A stretch of 7,415 bases of DNA from NCBI GenBank assembly GCA_002299975.1, contig DBOT01000048.1, positions 4,285-11,699 on the forward strand, read 5' to 3'. A model generated the notes under the pieces. It was not told the DNA's origin, ran no database searches, and saw nothing but the letters and a program-made list of their open reading frames with translations. Positions 1-7,166 of this stretch are shown here, in pieces; the first letter of the stretch is position 1; the number at the start of each line of letters is the position of its first letter. This DNA is from Lactobacillaceae bacterium UBA639. Its GTDB lineage: Bacteria > Bacillota > Bacilli > Lactobacillales > Lactobacillaceae. The position numbers and the translations under genes were made by a program.

Positions 1-572
1 TGACTCAGGTACTCCTGAGTCGTAGTGGCATCGACCTTCAGTAACTGTTTCTTGATCCGTTTAATTTCACGTTCCTTGTAACCGAGCGCTGAAAGGGCCG
101 CCAGGGCATCTCGCAATGCTGGCGCCTCCTCATCAGGGCCAGCGGCTGGTGACAGCAGCGGCGTACTGGTTATATCAGCTACCTTATCCTTCAGGTCCAG
201 GACAATCTGGGAAGCCGTTTTCTTCCCAATTCCCGGAAACTTAGTCAGGTAACCAACATTATCATTGGCAATCGCGTCAATCAGTCCCTGATGATCTGGA
301 TTGGCCAAGATTGCCAGAGCACTCTTGGGGCCGATTCCGGAAACATTGATCAGCTGCAGGAAGAGCTGCTTTTCGGCCCGGTCCACAAAACCAAAGAGGG
401 AAATGTTGTCGTCGCGAACGGCCTGGTAGACGTAGATCCGCACCGGTTTTTCAGCGTCTTCCTGGAAGCGGTACGGGTTAGCGACAAATAGCTGATAACC
501 GATCCCGCCAACTTCCAACACAACATACTGGGGAGTCACACTCGTAACCAGCCCCGTCAAATATTCATACAT
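1..572 (-). CDS. ruvA: RuvA, Holliday junction branch-migration complex DNA-binding subunit (3' end beyond window)
   Basis: RuvA forms a tetramer that binds four-way Holliday junctions and loads the RuvB motor for branch migration in recombinational repair. The reverse strand reads open from ATG at 572 to the window edge, giving 190 residues; the family is about 200 long, so only a short C-terminal piece is missing. Domain I is the OB-fold (about 1-62, starting MYEYLTGLV, with the typical [13 protein letters not shown]). Domain II carries two helix-hairpin-helix motifs, [13 protein letters not shown] (77-89) and [16 protein letters not shown] (112-127). A variable linker (about 131-150) leads into domain III (from about 151, [15 protein letters not shown]), which contacts RuvB. 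It starts 19 bp after mutL with no visible promoter, so it is probably co-transcribed with mutSL. ruvB is expected next, outside the window. Identification is secure from the two HhH motifs and N-terminus. Confidence 0.97.
   Translation of the reverse strand, partial: MYEYLTGLVTSVTPQYVVLEVGGIGYQLFVANPYRFQEDAEKPVRIYVYQAVRDDNISLFGFVDRAEKQLFLQLINVSGIGPKSALAILANPDHQGLIDAIANDNVGYLTKFPGIGKKTASQIVLDLKDKVADITSTPLLSPAAGPDEEAPALRDALAALSALGYKEREIKRIKKQLLKVDATTTQEYLS
2..21 (-). repeat. Perfect 8-bp inverted repeat inside the ruvA 3' coding region
   Basis: GACTCAGG (2-9) and CCTGAGTC (14-21) are exact reverse complements separated by four bases, so the ruvA mRNA could form an 8-bp stem with a tetraloop. 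It lies in codons for TTQEYLS near the RuvA C-terminus. There is no U-tract visible, so it is not an intrinsic terminator as seen here. It may be chance, or a transcript structure near the ruvA/ruvB boundary. Confidence 0.5.
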
Positions 573-579
573 TGATTCA

Positions 580-587
580 ACCTACTT
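580..587 (-). promoter_or_regulatory. ruvA ribosome-binding site
   Basis: On the minus strand AAGTAGGT matches the ideal AAGGAGGT at 7 of 8 positions and lies 7 bases before the ATG at 572. This supports that start, which also gives the normal RuvA N-terminus (MYEYL). The site falls in the 19-bp gap after the mutL TAG stop. Confidence 0.75.
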
Positions 588-591
588 TTCA

Positions 592-2610
592 CTAAAATTC
601 ATGATCATCAAACTCGTCGGCAAATGGCGTATGGCTATCCTGAATCCGCTTGAACATCTTCTCCAGGTCCTGGTCATTGAAGTGCACCGTTACCGGTCGA
701 CCGTGAGGACAGTTAAAGGGATTCTCACACTGAGGAAGACGCCGCAGGAGGGCCTTAGCCTCCCGATCATCAAGGTGGTGGTTAGCCTTGATCGCCCGTT
801 TACAGCTCATCATGATGGCCGTCTTCATTCGGAACTCCCGCACGGTGATCTTGCCATCCTTGATCAACCACTCAATCATTTCCCGAGCTGTATCCTCCTC
901 CTGACCTTCCTTAAACCAGGTCGGGTGAGAACGCAGGATAAAGCTATTTTGACCAAACGATTCTAGGTTCAACCCGACCTCAGCCAGGGTATCAAGGTGC
1001 TGGTTGATGGTCATCGCATCGACCGTCGAGTAATTAAGCACCAGGGGAACCAAGAAGGCCTGCTGAGCTGAGCTAACTTGGCCGATCTCCTTGCGGTAAC
1101 GTTCATAATTGATCCGTTCCTGGGCGGCATGCTGGTCAACGATGTAGAGGCCATCCCCGGCCTGAGCCAGGAGGAAGGTCCCCTGCAGCTGCCCGATGTA
1201 TTGAAGGTCCGGGAACCGTTTCTTAGTCTTATCACTCTTGTCATGAACATCCAGCTCCAAATTTTCTGCCGAGTGAATCGACTGCGTTGAGGCTGGGGTA
1301 TCGACCGGTCGGCCAAACGGTTGCGCATCCCCTTCAGCTTGGTAGCGTTGGTCAAATGCCTGCATCGCTGGACCGGTTAATTCGGCAACGTGGTGGATAA
1401 CGACCGGCTCCGCAACCTGACTGTCATCAGCATCGGCGTCGGCCGGTCCGTCAACGGGACGGCTGGCTGGCCGTTCCTCTTCGGGAGCCGCCTCTGCAGA
1501 ATTCGGTTCTGGTCTCCCACTAACCTGATAATGACCAGCGGCCTCATTCAAACGCTGGTCAAGTTCCGCAATGTCATCAGCACTCGGGCCAAATTGGTCG
1601 GGGCTGACGTCGGGAATCAGATTTTCACTGGCAATCCGCTTGCGAATCGTCTTCGCAATCAGCTGGGTCAACTGGGGTTCCTTACTCAACCGGACTTCCC
1701 GCTTGGCTGGGTGGACATTAACATCCACTAAGACCGGGTCGAGATCGATGTTGACGACGGCAATCGGGTAACGGCCCACCATCAATTTGGACTCGTACCC
1801 CTGGATAATCGCCTTGGTCAGCTCAAAGTTACGAATATAACGATGATTAATGGTCAGGGTAATGTACTGCCGGGAAGCCCGGGTCAACTCAGGTAAGGAC
1901 ACAAAGCCCGTTACCTTGAAATCATCATCTTCTCCCGCAATTGGCAGCATCTTTCGCCCAGCCTTGATTCCGTAGATGGCCGCAATGACCTGCTGGAGGT
2001 TATCGTTGCCGGCTGACCGGAAGATCTCCTTACCGTTATGGGTAAAGCTAAAGGCCACAGCCGGATTAGCCAGGGCCAAGCGGTTAATAATATCCGTGAT
2101 CCGGGTTAGCTCCGTCTGCGGTGACTTGAGGTACTTCAGCCGGGCCGGCGTGTTGAAGAAGAGGTCGGTAACCCGGACATCGGTTCCCTGTCGGGCCGCC
2201 GCGGGCTTCTTGTCCACGGTCTTACCGCCACGAATATGAATCTGGGTCCCAGCATCCTGACCGGCTTGGGCAGTCACTAACTCGACATCCGCAACGGAGG
2301 CGATACTGGGCAGGGCCTCACCACGAAAGCCCATCGTCTGCACTTTAAACAGGTCCTTACGACTGGCAATCTTACTGGTTGCGTGCCGCTGAAAGGCCAG
2401 TTGCACGTCATCACTGGCGATCCCCTCGCCGTCATCAATCACCCGAACACTATCGAGACCTGAGTTTTCAACGATAATATCGACCCGCTTGCTGTGGGCA
2501 TCTAGCGAGTTTTCAACCAGCTCCTTGACGATTGAGGCTGGTCGCTCAATCACCTCACCGGCCGCAATCTGGTTGGCGAGGACCGTGTCTAGTTCGTGAA
2601 TCTTTCCCAA
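592..2610 (-). CDS. mutL: DNA mismatch repair protein MutL, endonuclease type
   Basis: MutL couples mismatch recognition by MutS to strand incision. The N-terminal GHKL ATPase (about 1-330) shows ENSLDA (E33, N34), DDGEGI (59-64), GFRGEAL (94-100), the LFFNTPARLKYL segment (150-161) and DVNVHPAKREVRL (296-308). A non-conserved acidic, Ala/Pro-rich linker follows (about 331-462). The C-terminal domain has the metal-binding nicking motif DQHA(X)2E(X)4E (D492 to E503), a QX2LXP clamp motif QAFLVP (517-522), SCKRAIKA (602-609) and CPHGRP (634-639). This is the MutH-independent, clamp-activated type. Start choice: an upstream in-frame GTG at 2619 would add three residues (MRI), but TTG at 2610 has GAGGTG six bases before it and gives MGKIHEL, the usual family N-terminus; length is then 672. 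It is translationally coupled to mutS, whose stop lies inside this Shine-Dalgarno. No defects seen. Confidence 0.97.
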   Translation of the reverse strand: MGKIHELDTVLANQIAAGEVIERPASIVKELVENSLDAHSKRVDIIVENSGLDSVRVIDDGEGIASDDVQLAFQRHATSKIASRKDLFKVQTMGFRGEALPSIASVADVELVTAQAGQDAGTQIHIRGGKTVDKKPAAARQGTDVRVTDLFFNTPARLKYLKSPQTELTRITDIINRLALANPAVAFSFTHNGKEIFRSAGNDNLQQVIAAIYGIKAGRKMLPIAGEDDDFKVTGFVSLPELTRASRQYITLTINHRYIRNFELTKAIIQGYESKLMVGRYPIAVVNIDLDPVLVDVNVHPAKREVRLSKEPQLTQLIAKTIRKRIASENLIPDVSPDQFGPSADDIAELDQRLNEAAGHYQVSGRPEPNSAEAAPEEERPASRPVDGPADADADDSQVAEPVVIHHVAELTGPAMQAFDQRYQAEGDAQPFGRPVDTPASTQSIHSAENLELDVHDKSDKTKKRFPDLQYIGQLQGTFLLAQAGDGLYIVDQHAAQERINYERYRKEIGQVSSAQQAFLVPLVLNYSTVDAMTINQHLDTLAEVGLNLESFGQNSFILRSHPTWFKEGQEEDTAREMIEWLIKDGKITVREFRMKTAIMMSCKRAIKANHHLDDREAKALLRRLPQCENPFNCPHGRPVTVHFNDQDLEKMFKRIQDSHTPFADEFDDHEF

Positions 2611-2616
2611 GATACG

Positions 2617-2622
2617 CACCTC
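2617..2622 (-). promoter_or_regulatory. mutL ribosome-binding site overlapping the mutS stop codon
   Basis: GAGGTG on the minus strand is a perfect anti-16S match, six bases before TTG at 2610. Its first two bases are the G and A of the mutS TGA stop (2623-2621). A ribosome finishing mutS therefore uncovers or occupies this site, the usual arrangement for coupled translation. If the GTG at 2619 were the start it would lie inside this element, with only an AGGA about 14 bases upstream as its own site. That argues for the TTG. Confidence 0.75.
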
Positions 2623-5275
2623 ACTTCAGTTTTTCCTGCCATTGGTAAATCTGGTTCATGACTTCCATCGGGGTCATCCCCATCAAATTGAGTTCCTTGA
2701 GCTGGTGGAGGATCTTATCCCCCTTGTTTGACCGGGTCTTCTGTGGTGCCGGGGCAAACAGCTCCATCTGCCCGTTGGCATCCACCGCTGGTGCCGGGGC
2801 CGCACTAGCCGGCGCCGTGCTTTCTTGAACCCGGTCAGCTGATGATGAGGCCGGTTTTTCATAGCTGGCAGGGTGCTTGGCGGCCGGAGTCGGCAATGAC
2901 GTCTCCTTATTTTCCAGCTTTTGAAGGATCTGATCAGCCCGTTTCAACAGCTGGTCAGGCATTCCTGCCAGCTTAGCCACGTGGATCCCGTAAGACTTAT
3001 CGGCCGGCCCGGCGCTGACCTTATGGAGAAAGACCAGCTCACCGTTTTTCTCTGTTGCTCCCACGTGAACATTCTTCAAACGTGCGAGGGTGTCCTCCAG
3101 CGCCGTCAGTTCATGATAGTGGGTGGAGAAGAGGGTCTTGGCCCGGACGTGCTGGTGGACGTATTCAATAATCGCTTGGGCCAGGGCCATCCCGTCGTAG
3201 GTGGCCGTTCCCCGCCCAATCTCATCGAAGAGGATCAGGCTGCGATCGGTCGCGTGGACCAGGGCGTTATTGGCCTCCATCATCTCAACCATGAAGGTAC
3301 TCTCCCCGGAAATCAGGTCATCGGCCGCCCCGATCCGGGTGAAGATCTGGTCAAAGATCGGCAATTCCGCCGACTTGGCCGGCACGAAGCACCCCATTTG
3401 CGCCATTACCGCCGTCAGGGCCAACTGGCGCATGTAGGTACTCTTCCCGGACATGTTAGGCCCGGTGATCAGCAGGATATCAGTCTGGTCATCCATCATG
3501 ACGTCGTTAGGTACGTACTCCTGGTGCCCCATGAACTTCTCCACCACCGGGTGCCGCCCATCCTTGATCTTCAGAGTATGACCGGTATTCATCTTGGGCC
3601 GAACGAAGTGGTAATCTTCACTGACCACGGCGAAACTCTGCAGGACATCCAGTTCAGAAAGAGCCTGGGCCAGTTTCTGCAGCCGCTTGATCTCCTTCTT
3701 GACCCGTTCCCGGATATCAACAAAGAGGTCATACTCCAAGGCCGTTGACTTCTCCTGGGCGCCCATGATCAGCGCCTCCTTCTCCTTCAACTCAGGAGTA
3801 GAGAAGCGCTCGGCGTTTACCAACGTCTGTTTACGTTCATAACGGTCCTTAGGAATCTTAGAAAGGTTAACCTTCGTGACCTCGATGTAATAACCGAAGA
3901 CGTGGTTATACCCGATCTTCAGGTTGTTAATCCCGGTAACCTCACGTTCCTGAGCCTGGAGATCCGCGATCCAACGCTTACCGTTGTTCATTGCATCCCG
4001 ATACTCGTCAAGTTGCTTGTTATAGCCCGTCTTGATCAGGCCACCATCCGTGACGGAGATTGGTGGGTCAGCCACGATGGCCCGGTCAATCAGGTCGGCA
4101 ACATCACTCAGTGGATCCAGGCGCTTGGTCAATGACTCAAAGACCGGTGAATCCAACGTTTCCAGGACGTACTTGATCTTCGGAACCTGTTGCAAGGAGG
4201 TCTTAAGCTGAATCAGGTCCCGGCCGTTGACACTACCGTATGCCACCCGGCCAGCCAAGCGCTCCAAGTCGTACACCTTGATCAGCTCCTGCTGCAGGTT
4301 ACTGCGCTCGAAGTAGTGGTCCAGTAGTTCCTGAACCTTGTCCTGCCGCTCATTGATCTGGTCCTTATCAATCAGCGGCCGGTCCAGCCAGCGCTTCAGC
4401 AACCGGCTCCCCATGGCGGTCTTAGTCTCATCCAGTAACCATGAAAGAGTCCCCTGCCGCTTGCCGCTGCGCATATTGGTCATCAGCTCCAGGTTGGTCT
4501 TGGAGTAGTGATCAATCTTCATGAAGGCACTCGGCTGGTAAGCCACTGCCCGCTGCATGTGAGCCAATGACCGCTTCTGGGTAGTTAGAAGGTAGGATAC
4601 CAATAATGCCACCACGTGCTGTTGGTCTGGTGATTCCAGATCCTGGGTCAGGTAGCTCACCTCGGCGTTCTTCAAAATCTGGGGCTGATGAGATTGAAGA
4701 ATGTTACGCTTGGTTAACTGGTCGGTCAAATCTTCCGGCAGCTGGCCATCAACCACGGTCTCCTTACTCTGCAGGTTGACCAATTCGTTGATAATTGCGT
4801 TGACGCTATCGAGGGTGGTGGTCTTCAACTCCCCGGTCGAAAGATCGGTATAGGCCAGGTTAAAACGGCCATCTTTGGCACTGATCGCCGTCAGATAGTT
4901 GTTCTGCCGGGCTGCATCCCCGGTCAGATCCATCTGGGTCCCTGGGGTCACTAGCCGAGTAACCGCTCGCTTAACCATCCCTTTGGCCTTCTTAGGATCT
5001 TCCATCTGTTCACAGATGGCCACCTTATAGCCCTTATCGATTAAAATATCGACATAGTTCTTCACTGCCCGGTGAGGGACACCACACATTGGGATCGGGT
5101 TCTTGGCACTGTGGTTCCGCGTTGTCAGCGTCAGTTCCAGCAGTTGCGCGCCCTTGACCGCATCATCGTTGAAGAGTTCGTAAAAGTCACCTAGACGGTA
5201 GAACAGGAAGGCATCCGGATACTGGTCCTTTACCTTCTGATATTGTTCCATCATCGGTGTCATTTTCTTTGCCAA
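2621..5275 (-). CDS. mutS: DNA mismatch repair protein MutS
   Basis: MutS is the dimeric sensor that binds base mismatches and small loops and, in its ATP form, recruits MutL. The 884 residues fit the family. The mismatch-reading Phe-X-Glu is in GDFYELF (F31, E33). Connector, lever and clamp domains follow (about 125-560, including [16 protein letters not shown], 286-301). The ABC-type ATPase has Walker [10 protein letters not shown] (605-613), STFMVEM (659-665), Walker [12 protein letters not shown] (D684, E685) and STHYHEL (717-723). An Ala/Pro-rich linker (about 793-835) leads to a beta-clamp motif QMELF (836-840) and a C-terminal helical segment. The start is TTG, preceded by GAGGTGA; the next in-frame ATG (codon 5) would sit too far from that site. 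It is the first gene of the mutSL(-ruvA) unit, has its own promoter at 5381-5353, and is one base from the alternative GTG of mutL. Confidence 0.98.
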   Translation of the reverse strand: MAKKMTPMMEQYQKVKDQYPDAFLFYRLGDFYELFNDDAVKGAQLLELTLTTRNHSAKNPIPMCGVPHRAVKNYVDILIDKGYKVAICEQMEDPKKAKGMVKRAVTRLVTPGTQMDLTGDAARQNNYLTAISAKDGRFNLAYTDLSTGELKTTTLDSVNAIINELVNLQSKETVVDGQLPEDLTDQLTKRNILQSHQPQILKNAEVSYLTQDLESPDQQHVVALLVSYLLTTQKRSLAHMQRAVAYQPSAFMKIDHYSKTNLELMTNMRSGKRQGTLSWLLDETKTAMGSRLLKRWLDRPLIDKDQINERQDKVQELLDHYFERSNLQQELIKVYDLERLAGRVAYGSVNGRDLIQLKTSLQQVPKIKYVLETLDSPVFESLTKRLDPLSDVADLIDRAIVADPPISVTDGGLIKTGYNKQLDEYRDAMNNGKRWIADLQAQEREVTGINNLKIGYNHVFGYYIEVTKVNLSKIPKDRYERKQTLVNAERFSTPELKEKEALIMGAQEKSTALEYDLFVDIRERVKKEIKRLQKLAQALSELDVLQSFAVVSEDYHFVRPKMNTGHTLKIKDGRHPVVEKFMGHQEYVPNDVMMDDQTDILLITGPNMSGKSTYMRQLALTAVMAQMGCFVPAKSAELPIFDQIFTRIGAADDLISGESTFMVEMMEANNALVHATDRSLILFDEIGRGTATYDGMALAQAIIEYVHQHVRAKTLFSTHYHELTALEDTLARLKNVHVGATEKNGELVFLHKVSAGPADKSYGIHVAKLAGMPDQLLKRADQILQKLENKETSLPTPAAKHPASYEKPASSSADRVQESTAPASAAPAPAVDANGQMELFAPAPQKTRSNKGDKILHQLKELNLMGMTPMEVMNQIYQWQEKLK

Positions 5276-5281
5276 TAGATT

Positions 5282-5288
5282 TCACCTC
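5282..5288 (-). promoter_or_regulatory. mutS ribosome-binding site deciding a TTG start
   Basis: GAGGTGA on the minus strand lies six bases before TTG at 5275. The same GAGGTG plus 6-7 bases plus TTG layout recurs at mutL, so the two start sites support each other. The in-frame ATG at codon 5 is 18 bases from this site. Confidence 0.8.
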
Positions 5289-5289
5289 A

Positions 5290-5346
5290 TTAAAATTCAC
5301 TAATCAAATAATACGGCAGCTCTTTATTTTTGCGCGTTTGACACAT
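5290..5346 (-). other. Possible 18-codon leader ORF ahead of mutS (weak)
   Basis: An ATG at 5346 opens an 18-codon frame (MCQTRKNKELPYYLISEF) ending in TAA at 5292-5290, directly before the mutS Shine-Dalgarno. The ATG coincides with the transcription start predicted from the TATAAT box (seventh base after it), so translation would be leaderless; no Shine-Dalgarno precedes it. There is no known homologue I recognise and no cluster of rare or repeated codons typical of attenuation leaders. Chance is a fair explanation for a frame this short. Confidence 0.15.
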
Positions 5347-5352
5347 AGTTCA

Positions 5353-5381
5353 ATTATATTTTCTGCCCCCATCCGGTGCAA
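5353..5381 (-). promoter_or_regulatory. Promoter of the mutS-mutL unit
   Basis: Minus strand: TTGCAC (5381-5376), a 17-bp spacer, and a perfect TATAAT -10 box (5358-5353). The first three bases of the -35 box match consensus and the last three do not. Predicted start of transcription is A at about 5346, giving a leader of about 70 bases. It begins 17 bases past the rny terminator, so mutS is probably transcribed independently. The spacer holds a G-run (about 5370-5366). No LexA-type CGAACN4GTTCG box was seen near it. Confidence 0.7.
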
Positions 5382-5397
5382 GGAAAACAACGTAAAC

Positions 5398-5430
5398 AAA
5401 AAAGAACTGGGGTAACTCCCCAATTCTTTT
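5398..5430 (-). terminator. Intrinsic terminator of rny
   Basis: On the minus strand the transcript can form a 13-bp stem (5430-5418 with 5412-5400), with four G-C pairs next to a five-base loop (5417-5413) and one G-U wobble, followed by a U-tract (5403-5398). Read on the other strand the wobble becomes a C-A mismatch, so the element is best formed in the rny direction. The 5' arm begins inside the rny TAA stop. Confidence 0.88.
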
Positions 5431-6985
5431 ACTTAGCGTAGTCAACTGCGCGTACTTCTCGAATAACCGTTACCTTAATGTGGCCAGGATACTCAAGCTG
5501 CTGCTCAATTTGCTGCTTGATATCATGGGCCAAAGTGGTAGCTTGCAAGTCCGAAATCTTCTTCGGCTTGACGATTACCCGCAGTTCACGACCAGCTTGA
5601 ATTGCGTAACTATGGTCAACACCATCGTAATTATTTGCTATGCTCTCCAGTTTCTTCAAACGCTGGATATACTGCTCAAGCGACTCGCTCCGGGCACCAG
5701 GACGGGCACCGGAAATGGCATCCGCGGCCTGAACCAGGACCGCAATGATCGAGGTAGGTGCCACATCGCCGTGGTGCGAAGCGATCGTATTGATGACCAC
5801 TTTATTTTCCTTATACTTCCGGGCCAGTTCAACCCCCAACTCAACATGGGAGCCATCAACCTCATGGTCAACTGCCTTCCCAATATCATGGAGGAGGCCG
5901 GCGCGCTTAGCCAGGGTGACATCCTCACCAAGCTCAGCGGCCATGATTCCGGCCAGCTTAGCCACTTCAATCGAGTGGTCAAGAACATTTTGCCCGTAAC
6001 TGGTCCGGTACTTCATCCGCCCAACCGTCTTGATCAGGTCAGGGTGCATGGAGTGAATCCCCAGGTCAAAGAGGGCCTGTTCACCGGTCTCCCGGAGTTG
6101 GGCATCCATTTCTTTACGGGCCTTCTCAACGGCTTCTTCAATCCGCGCTGGATGAATCCGGCCGTCCTGAATCAGTTTCTCCAAAGCAATCTTGGCGATC
6201 TCCCGCCGAACGGGGTCAAAGCCACTGAGAACCACGGCTTCGGGGGTGTCATCGATGATCAGGTCAATCCCAGTCAGGGTCTCCAGGGTCCGAATGTTTC
6301 GACCCTCCCGGCCAATGATCCGGCCCTTCATGTCATCATTTGGTAGGTTAACCACCGAAACGGTTGCCTCAGAAACGACATCGGCGGCACTGCGCTGGAT
6401 AGCCTCAACAATCAGCTTCTTAGCGTTACGATCGGCCGTCAGTTCAGCCTCCTGTTCGCTATCTCGAATCATTACTTCACGTTCGGTCTTTAACCGATCT
6501 TTCATTTCACGCAATAATTGCTCTTTGGCATCATCGTGGGTCATCTCGGCAACCTTCTCAAGTTCTTGTTGCCGTTGTTCAACTAATGCCGTCGCCTTTT
6601 TTTGTGATTGATGAAGTTGTTCTGTCCGTTGGTCAAGCTTATGCTCACGCGCGCCAACCGTGTTTTCTCGTTTTTCGAGGGCATCATCCTTGCGGTCAAG
6701 CGATGTCTCACGTTGCAAAAGCCGGTCCTCCTGGCGCTGGATCTCATTTCGCCGCTGCTTGAGTTCCTCCTCAACGCTTTCGCGATAGCGGTGACTATCT
6801 TCCTTAGCCTCCAGGATGGCTTCCTTTTTCGCCGTTGCCGCCTTTTTCTTAGCGTCTGCAATAATTCCATCGGCGTTCTGGTGGGCCTCTTTAATCTGTT
6901 TTTCATAGGAGGCCTTACGAACCGCATAGCCGATAATAATCCCGACAACCATAGCAAGCGCGGCGAAAATTAATAATTTCATCAT
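5429..6985 (-). CDS. rny: Ribonuclease Y (membrane-anchored endoribonuclease)
   Basis: RNase Y makes the initiating endonucleolytic cuts in mRNA turnover and riboswitch decay in many Bacillota, acting at the cytoplasmic membrane. The 518 residues match the family (about 520). An N-terminal membrane anchor (about 3-22, [19 protein letters not shown]) is followed by a long charged coiled coil (about 25-205, Lys/Glu/Arg/Gln-rich). The KH RNA-binding domain carries [12 protein letters not shown] (221-232, loop GREG). The metal-dependent HD domain has H337 (LDHSIE), LLHDIGK (364-370, H366 D367), SHHGD (403-407) and [13 protein letters not shown] (420-432). It is flanked by its own promoter and terminator, so it is probably a single-gene unit between recA and mutS. 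Two ATGs stand in tandem: ATG 6985 is only 4 bases after GGAGG, whereas ATG 6982 is 7 bases after it, so the protein may be 517 residues. All key residues are present. Confidence 0.97.
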   Translation of the reverse strand: MMKLLIFAALAMVVGIIIGYAVRKASYEKQIKEAHQNADGIIADAKKKAATAKKEAILEAKEDSHRYRESVEEELKQRRNEIQRQEDRLLQRETSLDRKDDALEKRENTVGAREHKLDQRTEQLHQSQKKATALVEQRQQELEKVAEMTHDDAKEQLLREMKDRLKTEREVMIRDSEQEAELTADRNAKKLIVEAIQRSAADVVSEATVSVVNLPNDDMKGRIIGREGRNIRTLETLTGIDLIIDDTPEAVVLSGFDPVRREIAKIALEKLIQDGRIHPARIEEAVEKARKEMDAQLRETGEQALFDLGIHSMHPDLIKTVGRMKYRTSYGQNVLDHSIEVAKLAGIMAAELGEDVTLAKRAGLLHDIGKAVDHEVDGSHVELGVELARKYKENKVVINTIASHHGDVAPTSIIAVLVQAADAISGARPGARSESLEQYIQRLKKLESIANNYDGVDHSYAIQAGRELRVIVKPKKISDLQATTLAHDIKQQIEQQLEYPGHIKVTVIREVRAVDYAK

Positions 6986-6986
6986 T

Positions 6987-6994
6987 TCACCTCC
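6987..6994 (-). promoter_or_regulatory. rny ribosome-binding site before two tandem ATGs
   Basis: GGAGGTGA on the minus strand is a near-complete Shine-Dalgarno. The spacing from GGAGG is 4 bases to ATG 6985 and 7 bases to ATG 6982. The second spacing is more usual, so the second ATG may be the main start, a one-residue difference. Confidence 0.85.
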
Positions 6995-7041
6995 GCTTCA
7001 ACTATTCTGTTGTTGGTTAATTAAATTAATTTCACCGTGTC

Positions 7042-7053
7042 ATGTTAAAACAT
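7042..7053. repeat. Short inverted repeat in the rny 5' leader
   Basis: ATGTT (7042-7046) and AACAT (7049-7053) are exact reverse complements separated by two bases, about 6-17 bases after the predicted rny transcription start. The region is AT-rich, so chance is likely. It is not a LexA box. Confidence 0.25.
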
Positions 7054-7065
7054 CACACAAATTAA

Positions 7066-7094
7066 ATTTTAAGCTTGCCCAACTTGGGTGTCAA
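7066..7094 (-). promoter_or_regulatory. Promoter of rny
   Basis: Minus strand: perfect TTGACA -35 (7094-7089), a 17-bp spacer, and TAAAAT -10 (7071-7066, five of six consensus bases). Transcription should start near 7059-7058, giving a leader of about 73 bases before the Shine-Dalgarno-ATG. It lies just past the recA terminator. It is the strongest promoter sequence in the window and suggests constitutive transcription, with possible modulation by the palindrome in its spacer. Confidence 0.82.
7078..7088. repeat. 11-bp palindrome inside the rny promoter spacer
   Basis: CCCAA and TTGGG flank a single central base at 7083, filling most of the gap between the -35 and -10 boxes. A position between promoter boxes is where a repressor or MerR-type activator operator can lie, but the arms are only five bases and I cannot assign a regulator. 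Confidence 0.3.
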
Positions 7095-7116
7095 CCATTG
7101 AATATGCCCGTGACTT

Positions 7117-7154
7117 AAAAAAGAAAGGGATTGGCTGATATCGTCAATCCCTTT
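7117..7154 (-). terminator. Intrinsic terminator of recA
   Basis: A perfect 10-bp stem, AAAGGGATTG pairing with CAATCCCTTT (7154-7145 with 7133-7124 on the minus strand), encloses an 11-base loop. After one C comes a run of six U (7122-7117). It starts 12 bases after the recA stop, separating recA from rny transcription. Confidence 0.92.
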
Positions 7155-7166
7155 ATCAAAGTAAGC

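Noticed and set aside
291..491. Plus-strand 66-codon frame near the window start
   Set aside because: It is antisense to the conserved RuvA N-terminal and HhH regions, which read uninterrupted on the minus strand.
573..591. Separate or SOS-controlled promoter for ruvA
   Set aside because: The mutL-ruvA gap is only 19 bp and holds just a Shine-Dalgarno; no LexA-type palindrome was seen there, so ruvA is best read as part of the mutSL transcript.
601..966. Plus-strand frames opposite mutL (also 1078-1290, 1390-1731, 1976-2239)
   Set aside because: All lie inside the intact mutL coding sequence and have no recognisable protein features.
2921..3748. Long plus-strand frame (275 codons) opposite mutS
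   Set aside because: It lies wholly within the conserved ATPase region of mutS, has no recognisable domain, and reflects the GC-rich codon bias of mutS on the other strand.
5308..5313. TATTAT as a second mutS -10 box
   Set aside because: No acceptable -35 sequence lies 16-18 bases upstream (the region is GC-rich, CGCGCA), and the TATAAT at 5358-5353 is much better.
5480..6346. Long plus-strand frame (288 codons) opposite rny
   Set aside because: It is antisense to the KH and HD domains of RNase Y, with no plausible Shine-Dalgarno or domain; a shadow of the real gene.
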